Positions 7,408 to 16,950 are shown, counted from the first letter of the stretch. The stretch is 64,000 nt of DNA from Streptomyces gilvus (GCF_022513565.1 NZ_JAKWBE010000012.1:124001-188000); one strand, 5' to 3'. Notes: generated by a model not told the origin, from the sequence alone. Translations and numbers: made by a program.

Positions 7408-8010
7408 CTAGGCCGACACCAGCAGCCTTCCGCGCCGTGCGTCCGCCAGGGCCTCGGGCTTGAGCACGGGCCGTGGCACCAGGATTCCGCAGTGCGTGCA
7501 GACCGGACCCGAGGAGGGTTCGTGGTCCAGGTCGTAGGTCCAGATCAGCCGCTCCGTGCCGCAGACCGGGCACTGGGCGCCCGGTTCGCGCTCCAGCGCG
7601 GAGATCAGCCGGCGCAGTACCTCGGCCAGCGGCTCACGGGGGTGAACCCGCGGGTCGTCGCACCACGCCACTCCGAAGCCGCCCCAGGTCAGCCGGTGCC
7701 AGTCGTCCACACTGCCCGGCCGGCGCAGCCCGTCGTGCTTCTCCTTACGGCGCCGCTCGGCGAACTCGACCTCGTAGGCCAGCCAGACCGAACGCGCCTC
7801 CTCCAGTTCCTCCAGTGCGGCCACGAGCCGCGCTGGGTCGGGGGAGCGGTCCTCGGGACCGAACCCTGCCCGGGAGCACAAATGGTCCCAGGTCGCCCTG
7901 TGCCCGTAAGGAGCGAACCGCTCGAGGCACTTGCGCAGTGAGTACCGCCGCAGTGCCAGATCGCACCGCGGGTCACGGACCTGTCTCGCCAGACTCCGGA
8001 AACCGGCCAT
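7408..8010 (-). CDS. Hypothetical protein with C-terminal zinc ribbon
   Basis: This 200-residue protein has no family I recognise. The first 130 residues are charged and mostly helical (ALEELEEARSVWLAYEVEFAE). The C-terminal part has two CxxC pairs, CPVCGTE near residue 149 and CTHCG near residue 174, spaced as a zinc ribbon. No membrane segments are seen. It is divergent from the penicillin-acylase-type gene, and its promoter region contains a run of 10-bp-phased CGACTTC repeats. Function is unknown; a role in DNA or RNA binding is a guess based on the ribbon. Confidence 0.7.
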   Translation of the reverse strand: MAGFRSLARQVRDPRCDLALRRYSLRKCLERFAPYGHRATWDHLCSRAGFGPEDRSPDPARLVAALEELEEARSVWLAYEVEFAERRRKEKHDGLRRPGSVDDWHRLTWGGFGVAWCDDPRVHPREPLAEVLRRLISALEREPGAQCPVCGTERLIWTYDLDHEPSSGPVCTHCGILVPRPVLKPEALADARRGRLLVSA

Positions 8011-8080
8011 CGCCCTGCACCTCCGTCACACCTGCACCTGTACTTCGGTCACTTCGGCGTCGTCGCACGCGGATGTCACC

Positions 8081-8138
8081 CGACTTCACTCCGACTTCAG
8101 CCGACTTCGCTCGACTTCACTCGACTTCGCGCGACGTC
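8081..8138. repeat. Six CGACTTC-type heptamers at 10-11 bp spacing
   Basis: CGACTTC occurs at 8081, 8092, 8102, 8112 and 8122, and CGACGTC at 8132. Spacing is 11, 10, 10, 10 and 10 bp, so all copies fall on one face of the helix. Two looser ACTTCGG copies lie at 8042 and 8051, and CGACTTC recurs near 8209. The array fills the divergent space between the zinc-ribbon gene (start 8010) and the secreted hydrolase (start 8297), so a cooperative regulator site is a reasonable idea. Confidence 0.75.
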
Positions 8139-8296
8139 GCCGAATAGACGTATCGACACACGATTCGGCTCCATCCGATTTCCGATGGCCTCCATAAGTC
8201 GACGCGCCGACTTCCAAAACTTGACGATTGTTCATCTTCAATCCCGGGGATACCGGCGGTAACGTCCCGGCACACCCCTCATCGGCAGGAGCCGCC

Positions 8297-11077
8297 ATGC
8301 CCCGGCGTACCGTGCGCACCACCCTCGACAGATTGAGAACTCCCGGCAGACTCACCGGGTTCCTGAAGTCCGCATCCATATGCGTCCTGATTGCGGGTCT
8401 TTTGTCCCCACTGGCCCAGGCCCCGGCCTCGGCGGCGGCCTCCAACGACTACTGCGGCGGCCAGTGTTCCGACATCCTGCCGCCCGGTGAGAACGGCAAC
8501 GCGACCCTCGCGCAGATCCTCCTCAACCAGGCCTTCGGCTCCCAGCCCGACCACGCCGAGGACCAGCTCGGCCCCTACGCCAACCTGGCCACCGGGTACT
8601 CCGGTCTGACCGACGCCAAGATCAACAACTTCTTCAACGACGCGTCGTTCGGGGTCGCTTCCGATCAAGTCGCCTCCACGGAGAAGCCGGCGGGCCGCAC
8701 CGATGTGACGATCGTCCGCGACAAGAAGACGGGCGTACCGCACATCACCGGTACCACCAGATACGGCACCGAGTTCGGCGCCGGGTATGCCGCCGCTGAG
8801 GACCGGCTGTGGCTGATGGACGTCTTCCGGCACGTGGGCCGCGGCCAGCTGACCACCTTCGCGGGCGGCGCCGCCTCCAACCAGGGCCTGGAGCAGGAGT
8901 TCTACCGCAACGCCCCGTACAGCGAGGCCGACCTGCAGGCGCAGATCGACAACGCCGTGGCCAACGCGGGCGCCCGCGGCCAGCAGGCCCTCGCGGACGC
9001 CAACGCCTACCTCGCCGGCATCAACTCCTACATCGACGCCTCCGACTCGGGCCGCTACTTCCCCGGCGAGTACGTCCTCACCGGCCACAAGGACTCGATC
9101 ACCAACGCCGGCACGATCGACCACTTCAAGATCACCGACCTGGTGGCGCTGGCCTCCGTGATCGGCTCGCTGTTCGGCTCCGGCGGCGGCGGCGAGGTCA
9201 ACAACGCGATCTCCCTGCTCGCCGCCCAGTCCAAGTTCGGCGTGGAGCAGGGCACCAAGGTCTGGGAGGCGTTCCGCGAGCGCAACGACCCCGAGGCCGT
9301 CGTCACCGTCCACAACGGCGAGAGCTTCCCGTACGGAACCAAGCCGGCCACCGCCCAGGGCGAGGCCCTGCCCGACGCCGGTTCGGTGACCACCGAGCCG
9401 CTGGTCTACGACGCCACCGGCACCGGCGCGAGCCAGAGCGCCAACGCCGCCTCCCAGGCCGCCACCGCGACCGCCCTCAGCTCCGCCAAGCGCGGGATGT
9501 CCAACGCGCTGGTGGTCAGCGGGAAGTACACGGCCAGCGGCCACCCCATCGCCGTCTTCGGACCGCAGACCGGCTACTTCGCCCCCCAGCTGCTCATGCT
9601 CCAGGAGATCCAGGGCCCCGGCATCAGCGCCCGCGGCGCCTCCTTCGCCGGCCTGAGCATGTACGTCGAACTCGGCCGAGGCCAGGACTACTCGTGGTCC
9701 GCGACCACCTCCGGCCAGGACATCATCGACACCTACGCCGTCGAGCTGTGCCAGGACGACTACCACTACCTGTACCACGGCACCTGCACAGCCATGGACA
9801 AGGTCGAACAGACCAACTCATGGAAGCCGACCACGGCCGACGGCACGGCCGCGGGCTCGTACACCATGCGGGTGTGGAAGACGAAGTACGGACCCGTGGA
9901 GTACCGGGCGACCGTCGGCGGCAAGAAGGTCGCCTACACCACCCTGCGCTCCTCCTACATGCACGAGGCCGACTCGATCATCGGCTTCCAGATGCTCAAC
10001 GACCCCGGCTTCGTGAAGGGACCGGCGGACTTCCAGGCCGCCGCGCAGCACATCAACTACACCTTCAACTGGTTCTACGCCGACTCCCAGCACACCGCGT
10101 ACTACAACAGCGGTGACAACCCGGTGCGCGCGAGCGGCGTCGACCCCGAGTTCCCGGTGTGGGGACAGGCCGCCTACGAGTGGCAGAACTGGGACCCGAC
10201 CACCAACACCGCCGACTACACGCCCGCGTCCCAGCACCCCAACTCCGTCGACCAGGACTACTACATCTCCTGGAACAACAAACAGGCCCTCAACTACACC
10301 ACCGCCAGCTGGGGCGACGGCTCCGTGCACCGCGGCAACCTCCTTGAGGACCGGGTCAAGAAGCTGGTCGCGGCCGGCGGGGTGACCCGCACCAAGCTGG
10401 TGCAGGCCATGGCCGACGCCGCCCTGACCGACCTGCGCGCCGAGGACGTGCTGCCCAAGCTGCTCCAGGTCATCAACAGCAGTACGGTGACCGACTCCAC
10501 GGCCGCCGCCGCGGTGAGCAAGCTGCAGGCCTGGGTCACCGCGGGCGGCAAGCGCACGGAGACCTCGGCCGGCTCCAAGACGTACGCCAACGCCGACGCC
10601 ATCCGCATCCTGGACGCCTGGTGGCCGCTGCTGGTGAAGGCGGAGTTCCAGCCCGGCCTCGGCAGCGACCTGTACACCGACATCACCAACAACCTGCCCA
10701 TCGACGAGTCCCCGTCGGCCGCGCACGGGCCCACCGGCTCACACGCGGGAAGCTCCTTCCAGTACGGCTGGTGGAGCTATGTCGACAAGGACATCCGGGC
10801 GGTGCTCGGACAGTCGGTGCAGGGCGGCCTGACGCAGAAGTTCTGCGGCGACGGCACCGTGAGCGGCTGCCGGGACGTCCTGATCAGCACCCTGAGGACG
10901 GCGGCCGGCGAGTCCGCGTCGACCGTCTACCCCGGGGACTCGCTGTGCTCGGCGGGCGACCAGTGGTGCGCCGACTCGATCGTCCAGCGCACCCTGGGCG
11001 GCATCAAGCACTACAACATCAGCTGGCAGAACCGGCCCACCTTCCAGCAGGTGGTGGAGTACACCTCGCACCGGTGA
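8297..11077 (+). CDS. Secreted penicillin-acylase-family Ntn hydrolase
   Basis: This 926-residue precursor has a Sec-type signal peptide (about 1-46, ending near APASAAA). It has the layout of the penicillin G/AHL acylase family: an alpha chain, a spacer and a beta chain beginning with a catalytic nucleophile. The sequence RGMSNALVVSGKYTASG fits the self-cleavage site, making Ser402 the probable N-terminal nucleophile. The alpha part carries VTIVRDKKTGVPHITG and YAAAEDRLWLMDVFRHVGRG, both typical. Such enzymes cut amides, including beta-lactam side chains, N-acyl homoserine lactones or cyclic lipopeptides; the natural substrate here is unknown. ATG 8297 follows AGGAG; earlier codons to 8228 lack one. 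Confidence 0.9.
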   Translation: MPRRTVRTTLDRLRTPGRLTGFLKSASICVLIAGLLSPLAQAPASAAASNDYCGGQCSDILPPGENGNATLAQILLNQAFGSQPDHAEDQLGPYANLATGYSGLTDAKINNFFNDASFGVASDQVASTEKPAGRTDVTIVRDKKTGVPHITGTTRYGTEFGAGYAAAEDRLWLMDVFRHVGRGQLTTFAGGAASNQGLEQEFYRNAPYSEADLQAQIDNAVANAGARGQQALADANAYLAGINSYIDASDSGRYFPGEYVLTGHKDSITNAGTIDHFKITDLVALASVIGSLFGSGGGGEVNNAISLLAAQSKFGVEQGTKVWEAFRERNDPEAVVTVHNGESFPYGTKPATAQGEALPDAGSVTTEPLVYDATGTGASQSANAASQAATATALSSAKRGMSNALVVSGKYTASGHPIAVFGPQTGYFAPQLLMLQEIQGPGISARGASFAGLSMYVELGRGQDYSWSATTSGQDIIDTYAVELCQDDYHYLYHGTCTAMDKVEQTNSWKPTTADGTAAGSYTMRVWKTKYGPVEYRATVGGKKVAYTTLRSSYMHEADSIIGFQMLNDPGFVKGPADFQAAAQHINYTFNWFYADSQHTAYYNSGDNPVRASGVDPEFPVWGQAAYEWQNWDPTTNTADYTPASQHPNSVDQDYYISWNNKQALNYTTASWGDGSVHRGNLLEDRVKKLVAAGGVTRTKLVQAMADAALTDLRAEDVLPKLLQVINSSTVTDSTAAAAVSKLQAWVTAGGKRTETSAGSKTYANADAIRILDAWWPLLVKAEFQPGLGSDLYTDITNNLPIDESPSAAHGPTGSHAGSSFQYGWWSYVDKDIRAVLGQSVQGGLTQKFCGDGTVSGCRDVLISTLRTAAGESASTVYPGDSLCSAGDQWCADSIVQRTLGGIKHYNISWQNRPTFQQVVEYTSHR

Positions 11078-11093
11078 CCCGGCGGGCGGCGGG

Positions 11094-12416
11094 TCAGCGG
11101 ACGCGGCCCGCCGCCAGCACCACCCGCGCCAGCTCGGGGTGCACGATGTCGCTGTGCGCCCCGCACGGCGGGCCGCCACGCCTGACCACCTCGGCGGCGT
11201 CGATGTTGACGCACCCCGAGGCGGGCAGCGTGGCTGCCAGCGCGTCCGACAGCGTGTACGCGCGCGTACCGGGCACCGCCTGCACCCCGTCGCGCCCCAT
11301 CGCCCCCCACTTGTCGCCCAGCAGCGACCCCAGGCCGAACCCCTCGACCACACCCTCCGCGTCACCCGCCATCCGGGAGGCCAGCGGATACAGCGTCCCG
11401 AGCGCCGAGTCGAAGTGCGAGTAGCAGCACACCAGAGGACCGTCGATCAGGTTCTGCCGGCCCTGCAGCACCCCTCCCGCGCGCGCGTCGAACGGCAGCC
11501 GGGTCGCGAACGCGTAGTGCGAGAAGGCCCCTTGGAGCAGCGTCACCGACTTCACCGTCCGCACGCCCTCGGGCAGCCCGCCCAGCGCGAACGACACCAG
11601 CCGCCCGCCGAAGCTGTGCCCGACCAGATGCACCCGCACCTCGGGCGCGGCGGCGGCCAGCCGCCCGACGACCGGCCCGAGCCCGCGCTCGCCGACCGTC
11701 CCCGCGCGCCGCTTCATCGCGTAGTACGTCGCCTGCCGCAGCAGTTCCTTCGCCCCGTCCCAGGGATTGGGCAGCGTGAAGCCCTCGGCCCCGGCACCGG
11801 ACCGGAGCGAGGCCAGTGCCTGCGCGAAGTCGCGGCAGAGCGACTCGGTGTCCCCGGTGAACAGCACCGGTTCGCTCTGCGGGACGCCCTCCGCGAGCGT
11901 GTCCGCCGCGAACAGCGGCTGCGGCCCGCCCGGTACGACCTCCACCAGCAGCCGCACCAGCCTGCCGAACTCCTCCACCCCGTTCGCGGGCCGCTGCTCC
12001 AGCATCCGCGCGATCTGGTCGACGACCGTGGCCCGCCCGGGGAACGTCTCCAGCAGCGCGTGCCGGGTGTCCTTGTCCAGCGCGTCCCCGGGTGCCGTCT
12101 CCGCCTCCGTGGCGACCACGGACTTCGGGAAGTCGGGGATCGGCTCGTCGCAGAAGCGCATCGACGGCCAGACGACGCCGACGTACCCGATCCTCGCCTG
12201 CGGCGCGAGGTGCGGGACGGGTGCGAAGAAGTGGTCGTAGAGGCGGGTCGCGCCCGAGCGGTCGTTGTTCCAGCCGTGCGCGAAGACGATCAGATCGCGC
12301 ACGCCGCGCCGCGTCACCTCGGTGAGCAGCCGGTCCCGTTCCTGCGGGTCGACGTCCCCGTCCGCGTCGAAGGTCAGTTCCCAGTAAGGAGTCACACTCA
12401 TGGTCGGCTGTGCCAT
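11094..12416 (-). CDS. Alpha/beta-hydrolase-like protein
   Basis: This 440-residue protein shows an alpha/beta hydrolase arrangement. An early strand with LIVFAHGWNND is followed by the nucleophile elbow GHSFGG in VRVHLVGHSFGGRLVSFA. A late DSALGTLYP region and a GAHSDIVHPE segment could supply the acid and the His. No signal peptide is seen. It is convergent with the penicillin-acylase-type gene (16 bp between stops), so the two are not in one operon. ATG 12416 has a G-rich ribosome site; GTG 12419 and ATG 12401 are alternatives. Substrate is unknown; esterase or lipase activity is a class-level guess. Confidence 0.75.
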   Translation of the reverse strand: MAQPTMSVTPYWELTFDADGDVDPQERDRLLTEVTRRGVRDLIVFAHGWNNDRSGATRLYDHFFAPVPHLAPQARIGYVGVVWPSMRFCDEPIPDFPKSVVATEAETAPGDALDKDTRHALLETFPGRATVVDQIARMLEQRPANGVEEFGRLVRLLVEVVPGGPQPLFAADTLAEGVPQSEPVLFTGDTESLCRDFAQALASLRSGAGAEGFTLPNPWDGAKELLRQATYYAMKRRAGTVGERGLGPVVGRLAAAAPEVRVHLVGHSFGGRLVSFALGGLPEGVRTVKSVTLLQGAFSHYAFATRLPFDARAGGVLQGRQNLIDGPLVCCYSHFDSALGTLYPLASRMAGDAEGVVEGFGLGSLLGDKWGAMGRDGVQAVPGTRAYTLSDALAATLPASGCVNIDAAEVVRRGGPPCGAHSDIVHPELARVVLAAGRVR

Positions 12417-12526
12417 CACGGCCCCCTCGTCCCCCGTAGCGATGCGCTGTGGGCGCATCGTCCTGCTCGGGGACAAGGTTGGCCATACGGCGTGACCCGG
12501 TTCTATGGACTCATTTCTAGAGAGCC

Positions 12527-12546
12527 CCGCGCCCCTTGGGGCGTGG
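12527..12546. repeat. GC-rich inverted repeat with 2-nt loop
   Basis: A 9-bp stem (one G-T pair) is formed by CCGCGCCCC and GGGGCGTGG around TT. It is another form of the GC-rich palindromes scattered between Streptomyces genes and lies in the divergent space upstream of the SDR gene. Confidence 0.6.
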
Positions 12547-12570
12547 CAGTCACCCCTTCCTTGACACATA

Positions 12571-12582
12571 CCGACCGGTTAG
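12571..12582. promoter_or_regulatory. Candidate TetR operator CCGAC-N2-GTTAG
   Basis: The imperfect palindrome overlaps the promoter region of the SDR gene, just downstream of a TTGACA at 12561-12566. The left part, with its flank ATACCGACC, matches the perfect palindrome CCGACTGGTCGG at 18024-18035 read on the other strand. A common regulator, most likely the TetR at 15112, is inferred. Confidence 0.55.
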
Positions 12583-12628
12583 TCTGGCCGTCGCGGGGAT
12601 GGAGCCGAGCCGCAGTCGAAGGAGACCG

Positions 12629-13402
12629 ATGGTGGAAGCCGTGCGGGATGCGAGAGTCGTCGTCACCGGGGCCGGAGGCGGGATCGGGGCCGCGCTTGCC
12701 CGGCGGTTCGCCGCTGAAGGGGCCCGGGTCGTCGTCAATGACCTGGACGGGGAGCGGGCCGAGGCGATCGCCGCTGAGATCGGTGGGATCGCCGTGCCCG
12801 GGGACGCTTCCGCGATCGTCGGCGACGCGCGGGACGCCCTCGGTGGGGTCGTCGACGTCTACTGCGCCAATGCCGGGGTCGCCTTCGAGGACGGGGCCCA
12901 GGGGCTGTCCGCCGACGAGAAGTCCTGGGCGACCGCCTGGGACGTCAACGTCATGGCGCATGTGCGTGCCGCCGAGGCGCTGCTTCCGGGGTGGCTGGAG
13001 CGCGGAACGGGCCGTTTCGTCTCCACCGTGTCCGCCGCCGGGCTGCTGACCATGATCGGGGCGCCCTCGTACAGCGTCACCAAGCACGGGGCCTACGCCT
13101 TCGCCGAGTGGCTGTCGTTGACGTACCGGCACCGGGGGATCAAGGTGCACGCCATCTGTCCCCAGGGGGTGCGGACCGACATGCTGGCGGCCACCGGGAG
13201 CGCCGGGAACCTGGTGCTGCAGCCGACCGCGATCGAACCGGCGGACGTGGCGGACGCGCTGTTCAAGGGGATCGCGGAGGACCGGTTCCTGATCCTGCCC
13301 CACCCCGAGGTCGCCGGGTACTACCGGGCCAGGGCCACCAGCCCCGACCAGTGGCTGACCAGCATGAACCACATCCAGCAGAAGTGGGAGGAGGTGCGAT
13401 GA
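12629..13402 (+). CDS. Short-chain dehydrogenase/reductase (LvaD-like position)
   Basis: This 257-residue SDR has the cofactor motif TGAGGGIG near residue 14, the NAG motif (CANAG) and the catalytic Ser with Tyr-x-x-x-Lys in YSVTKHG. It oxidises or reduces a hydroxyl/keto group with NAD(P)(H). ATG 12629 follows AAGGAG at 12619-12624. The stop overlaps the start of the acyl-CoA ligase gene (ATGA), so the two are translationally coupled. With the ligase, the kinase and the acyl-CoA dehydrogenase nearby it matches LvaD of the levulinate pathway in type (4-keto to 4-hydroxyacyl-CoA); that assignment is inference. Confidence 0.88.
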   Translation: MVEAVRDARVVVTGAGGGIGAALARRFAAEGARVVVNDLDGERAEAIAAEIGGIAVPGDASAIVGDARDALGGVVDVYCANAGVAFEDGAQGLSADEKSWATAWDVNVMAHVRAAEALLPGWLERGTGRFVSTVSAAGLLTMIGAPSYSVTKHGAYAFAEWLSLTYRHRGIKVHAICPQGVRTDMLAATGSAGNLVLQPTAIEPADVADALFKGIAEDRFLILPHPEVAGYYRARATSPDQWLTSMNHIQQKWEEVR

Positions 13403-15066
13403 GCGGGTCGCGCTACGCGGACAAGCCGTGGGTGGCGCTGCTGAACGACGCCCAGCGGGCGCCCGTCGAGCCGGCCGACTCGTTGGTGCACGCCCTGCGG
13501 CGGTCCGTCGCCGAGGCGCCCGACCGTGACTTCCTCGCCTACTTCGACGGGCGGCTCGGCTACCGCGAGGTCGACGAACTCAGCGACTCGGTGGCCGGGT
13601 ACCTTGCCGCCCAGGGGCTGGAGCGCGGTGACCGGGTGGCGATCCTGCTGCAGAACTCCCCGCACTTCGTGCTCGCCCTGCTGGGGGCGTGGAAGGCCGG
13701 GGCGGTCGTGGTGCCCGTCAACCCCATGTACACGTCGGGGGAGGTCGCGCACGTCCTGCGCGACGGCGAGGTGGCGGCGCTCGTCTGCTCCGACCGCGCC
13801 TGGGAGTCGTATCTGCGCGAGACCGCCGCCGACTCGCCGGTGCGGATCGTGCTGACCGGGTGCGAGCTGGACTTCCAGACGCGGGACGACGCGCGTGTGC
13901 TGGGCTTCGAGCGGCTGCCGCGGGCCGGTGACGCCGAGGACCTGGTGGCCGTGGCGCGGGCGGGACACAAGGCGCCGGCCGGACGGGACCCCGGCCCCTC
14001 CGACATCGCGCTGATCAGCTACACCTCGGGGACCAGCGGCACGCCCAAGGGCGCCACCAACACGCACGGCAACATCATGTACAACGCCGAGCGGCAGCGG
14101 ACCGGGCTCGCCCTGCCGGACGCGCCCGTCTACTACGCGCTCGCACCGCTGTTCCACATCACCGGGATGGTGTGCCAGCTCGGCGCCTGCCTCAACAGCG
14201 CCGGGACGCTCGTACTGACGTACCGCTTCGAGGCGGGGGTCGTGCTGGAGGCGTTCGCCGAGCACCGGCCGCACTACACCGTGGGGCCGTCGACCGCGTT
14301 CATGGCGCTGGGCGCGCACCCGGACTGCACGCCGGACCACTTCTCGTCGTTCGTCAACATCTCCAGCGGGGGCGCGCCGGTGCCGCCGGCGCTGGTGGAG
14401 AGGTTCCGGGCGGGCTTCGGGCCGTACATCCGCAACGGCTACGGGCTGACGGAGTGCACCGCGCCGTGCGCCTCCGTGCCGCCCGGTCTGGAAGCGCCGG
14501 TCGACCCGGTGTCCGGGACGCTGGCCGTGGGCCTGCCGGGGCCGGAGACCGTCGTACGGATCGTGGACGACCAGGGGCGCGAGGTGCCCTTCGGCGAGCA
14601 GGGGGAGATCCTGGTCCGCGGGCCGCAGGTCGTGCCCGGCTACTGGCGCCGCCCCGACGCGACCGCCGAGACCTTCCCGGACGGCGAACTGCGCACCGGT
14701 GACATCGGGTTCATGGACGAGCGGGGCTGGCTCTACGTCGTCGACCGCAAGAAGGACATGATCAACGCGTCCGGCTTCAAGGTGTGGCCGCGCGAGGTCG
14801 AGGACGTGCTGTACACGCATCCGGCGGTGCGCGAGGCGGCCGTGGTCGGGGTGCCCGACGGGTACCGTGGCGAGACCGTCAAGGCGTACATCAGCCTGCG
14901 TCCGGGCGCCGAGACGGACCCGGACGAACTCGCGGTGTACTGCAAGGAGAGACTGGCCGCCTACAAGTACCCGCGGCAGGTGGAGATCCTGCCCGACTTG
15001 CCGAAGACGGCGAGTGGGAAGATCCTCCGTCGGGAGCTTCGTTCCCGCAGGCGAGCAAGCGAATAG
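13399..15066 (+). CDS. Acyl-CoA synthetase (AMP-forming)
   Basis: This 555-residue ANL-superfamily ligase activates a carboxylic acid to acyl-AMP and then to the CoA thioester. The P-loop-like A3 motif is YTSGTSGTPKGATNTH, A5 is NGYGLTECT, A7 is LRTGDIG, and the hinge/A8 part is YVVDRKKDMINASGFKVWP. The C-terminal catalytic lysine motif is intact (PKTASGKILRRELR). Length is normal. The start overlaps the SDR stop by four bases. Substrate is probably a medium or functionalised fatty acid; with the SDR, ACAD and kinase it would fill the LvaE role. Confidence 0.92.
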   Translation: MSGSRYADKPWVALLNDAQRAPVEPADSLVHALRRSVAEAPDRDFLAYFDGRLGYREVDELSDSVAGYLAAQGLERGDRVAILLQNSPHFVLALLGAWKAGAVVVPVNPMYTSGEVAHVLRDGEVAALVCSDRAWESYLRETAADSPVRIVLTGCELDFQTRDDARVLGFERLPRAGDAEDLVAVARAGHKAPAGRDPGPSDIALISYTSGTSGTPKGATNTHGNIMYNAERQRTGLALPDAPVYYALAPLFHITGMVCQLGACLNSAGTLVLTYRFEAGVVLEAFAEHRPHYTVGPSTAFMALGAHPDCTPDHFSSFVNISSGGAPVPPALVERFRAGFGPYIRNGYGLTECTAPCASVPPGLEAPVDPVSGTLAVGLPGPETVVRIVDDQGREVPFGEQGEILVRGPQVVPGYWRRPDATAETFPDGELRTGDIGFMDERGWLYVVDRKKDMINASGFKVWPREVEDVLYTHPAVREAAVVGVPDGYRGETVKAYISLRPGAETDPDELAVYCKERLAAYKYPRQVEILPDLPKTASGKILRRELRSRRRASE

Positions 15067-15111
15067 AACACCGGAACACGGCGGAAAGCCCGGAAGGCAG
15101 GTGGCGGCACA

Positions 15112-15705
15112 GTGCCCAGGACGACGGACGGAGACGGTACGCCCGTCCCGCAGCGGCTGCTGGCCGCCGCCACCCGGCTCTTCGCCGAGCAGGGCTACGA
15201 CCGCACCTCCGTGCAGGAGATCGTCGAGGCGGCCGGCGTCACCAAGGGTGCGCTGTACCACTACTTCGGTTCCAAGGACGACCTCCTGCACGAGGTGTAC
15301 GCGCGCGTGCTGCGCGTCCAGCAGGAGCGTCTCGACGCCTTCGCCAACGCCGACGAGCCGATCGAGAAGCGGCTGCGGGGCGCGGCGGCGGACGTCGTCG
15401 TCACGACCATCGAGAACCTCGACGACGCGATGATCTTCTTCCGCTCCATGCACCACCTCAGCCCGGAGAAGAACAAGCAGGTGCGCGCCGAGCGGCGGCG
15501 CTACCACGAGCGCTTCCGTGCGCTGATCGAGGAGGGGCAGCAGGCCGGGGTCTTCTCCCGGGCCACCCCGGCGGACCTGGTGGTGGACTACCACTTCGGT
15601 TCCGTCCACCACCTGTCGACCTGGTACCGGCCCGACGGACCGATGAGCCCGCAGGAGGTCGCCGACCACCTGGCCGACCTCCTCCTACGGGCTCTGCGTC
15701 CCTAG
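15112..15705 (+). CDS. TetR/AcrR-family regulator of the acyl-CoA cluster
   Basis: This 197-residue TetR protein has its DNA-binding domain at about residues 12-60 (LLAAATRLFAEQGYDRTSVQ, then EAAGVTKGALYHYFGSKDDLL). The ligand domain resembles TetR_C forms linked to fatty acid genes. The start is the GTG at 15112, 45 bp after the ligase stop, so it is probably the last gene of the SDR-ligase-regulator unit. Palindromes related to each other lie upstream of this unit (12571-12582) and upstream of the convergent kinase-ACAD unit (18024-18035); control of both is inferred. Confidence 0.9.
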   Translation: MPRTTDGDGTPVPQRLLAAATRLFAEQGYDRTSVQEIVEAAGVTKGALYHYFGSKDDLLHEVYARVLRVQQERLDAFANADEPIEKRLRGAAADVVVTTIENLDDAMIFFRSMHHLSPEKNKQVRAERRRYHERFRALIEEGQQAGVFSRATPADLVVDYHFGSVHHLSTWYRPDGPMSPQEVADHLADLLLRALRP

Positions 15706-15735
15706 CGGACCGCCGGGATCACAGGTACTTCGGAA

Positions 15736-16950
15736 TCACAGGTACTTCTTCAGCTCCCGGCGGGCCAGCGAGCGCTGGTGCACCTCGTCCGGGCCGTCCG
15801 CCAGCATCAGGGTGCGGGCGCCCGCGTACAGCTCGGCGAGCGGGAAGTCCTGGCTGACGCCGCCCGCGCCGTGCAGCTGGATCGCGCGGTCGATGATGTC
15901 GACGACCGTGCGCGGGGTGGCGATCTTGATGGCCTGGATCTCCGTGTGGGCGCCCTTGTTGCCGACGGTGTCCATCATCCAGGCCGTCTTCAGCACCAGC
16001 AGGCGCAGTTGCTCGACGGCCACGCGCGCGTCGGCGATCCAGTTCTGCACGACGCCCTGCTGGGCCAGCGCCTTGCCGAACGCGGTGCGCGAGACGGCCC
16101 TGCGGCACATCAGCTCGATGGCGCGCTCGGCCATGCCGATCAGCCGCATGCAGTGGTGGATCCGGCCGGGGCCGAGGCGGGCCTGCGCGATGGCGAAGCC
16201 GCCGCCCTCCTCGCCGATCAGGTTGGTGACCGGCACGCGCGCCTGGTCGAAGACCACCTCGGCGTGGCCGCCGTGGTAGTGGTCCTCGTAGCCGAAGACC
16301 TGCATCGCGCGCTCGACGGTGACGCCCGGGGTGTCCCGGGGGACCAGGACCATGGACTGCTGGCGGCGGATGTCGGGCCCGTCCGGGTCCGTCTTGCCCA
16401 TCACGATGAAGATCCTGCAGTCGGGGTTCATCGCCCCGGAGATGTACCACTTGCGGCCCGTGACGACGTACTCGTCGCCCTCGCGCCGGATGTGCGTGGT
16501 GATGTTGGTGGCGTCGGAGGAGGCCACCTCCGGCTCGGTCATCGCGAACGCCGAGCGGATCTCACCGGCCAGCAGCGGCTCCAGCCACTGCTTCTTCTGC
16601 TGCTCGTCGCCGAACTGCGCGAGCACCTCCATGTTCCCGGTGTCCGGTGCCGCGCAGTTGAGGGCGGTGGGCGCCAACTGCGGGCTGCGGCCGGTGATCT
16701 CGGCGAGCGGGGCGTACTGGAGGTTGGTGAGGCCGGCGCCGTACTCGGCGTCGGGGAGGAAGAGGTTCCACAGGCCCTGCCTGCGCGCCTCGGCCTTCAA
16801 CTCCTCGACGACGGCCGGGGTGTCCCACGGGGACGCGAGCGCGGCGCGCTGCTCCTCCGCCACCGGCTCGGCCGGGTAGACGTACTCGTCCATGAAGGCG
16901 AGCAGTGTGGCGCGCAGCTCCTCGGTGCGCGCGTCGAACGCGAAGTCCAT
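15736..16950 (-). CDS. ACAD10/11-type acyl-CoA dehydrogenase (LvaC-like)
   Basis: This 404-residue protein has the ACAD fold with FAMTEPEVASSDATN in the middle domain and ALAQQGVVQNWIADARV before the C-terminal bundle. The usual YEG catalytic motif is replaced by ADGPDEVH, so Asp385 stands where most ACADs have Glu. That change and the sequence style are typical of ACAD10/11-like proteins. In animals that type is fused to an APH-like kinase; here the kinase is the gene directly upstream, six bases away. ACAD11 and LvaC act on 4-phosphorylated 4-hydroxyacyl-CoAs rather than performing plain oxidation. It converges on the TetR gene. Confidence 0.9.
   Translation of the reverse strand: MDFAFDARTEELRATLLAFMDEYVYPAEPVAEEQRAALASPWDTPAVVEELKAEARRQGLWNLFLPDAEYGAGLTNLQYAPLAEITGRSPQLAPTALNCAAPDTGNMEVLAQFGDEQQKKQWLEPLLAGEIRSAFAMTEPEVASSDATNITTHIRREGDEYVVTGRKWYISGAMNPDCRIFIVMGKTDPDGPDIRRQQSMVLVPRDTPGVTVERAMQVFGYEDHYHGGHAEVVFDQARVPVTNLIGEEGGGFAIAQARLGPGRIHHCMRLIGMAERAIELMCRRAVSRTAFGKALAQQGVVQNWIADARVAVEQLRLLVLKTAWMMDTVGNKGAHTEIQAIKIATPRTVVDIIDRAIQLHGAGGVSQDFPLAELYAGARTLMLADGPDEVHQRSLARRELKKYL

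Noticed and set aside
8081..8138. CRISPR-like array
   Set aside because: Units are 7 bp with 3-4 bp spacers; no repeat-spacer structure and no cas genes in the window.
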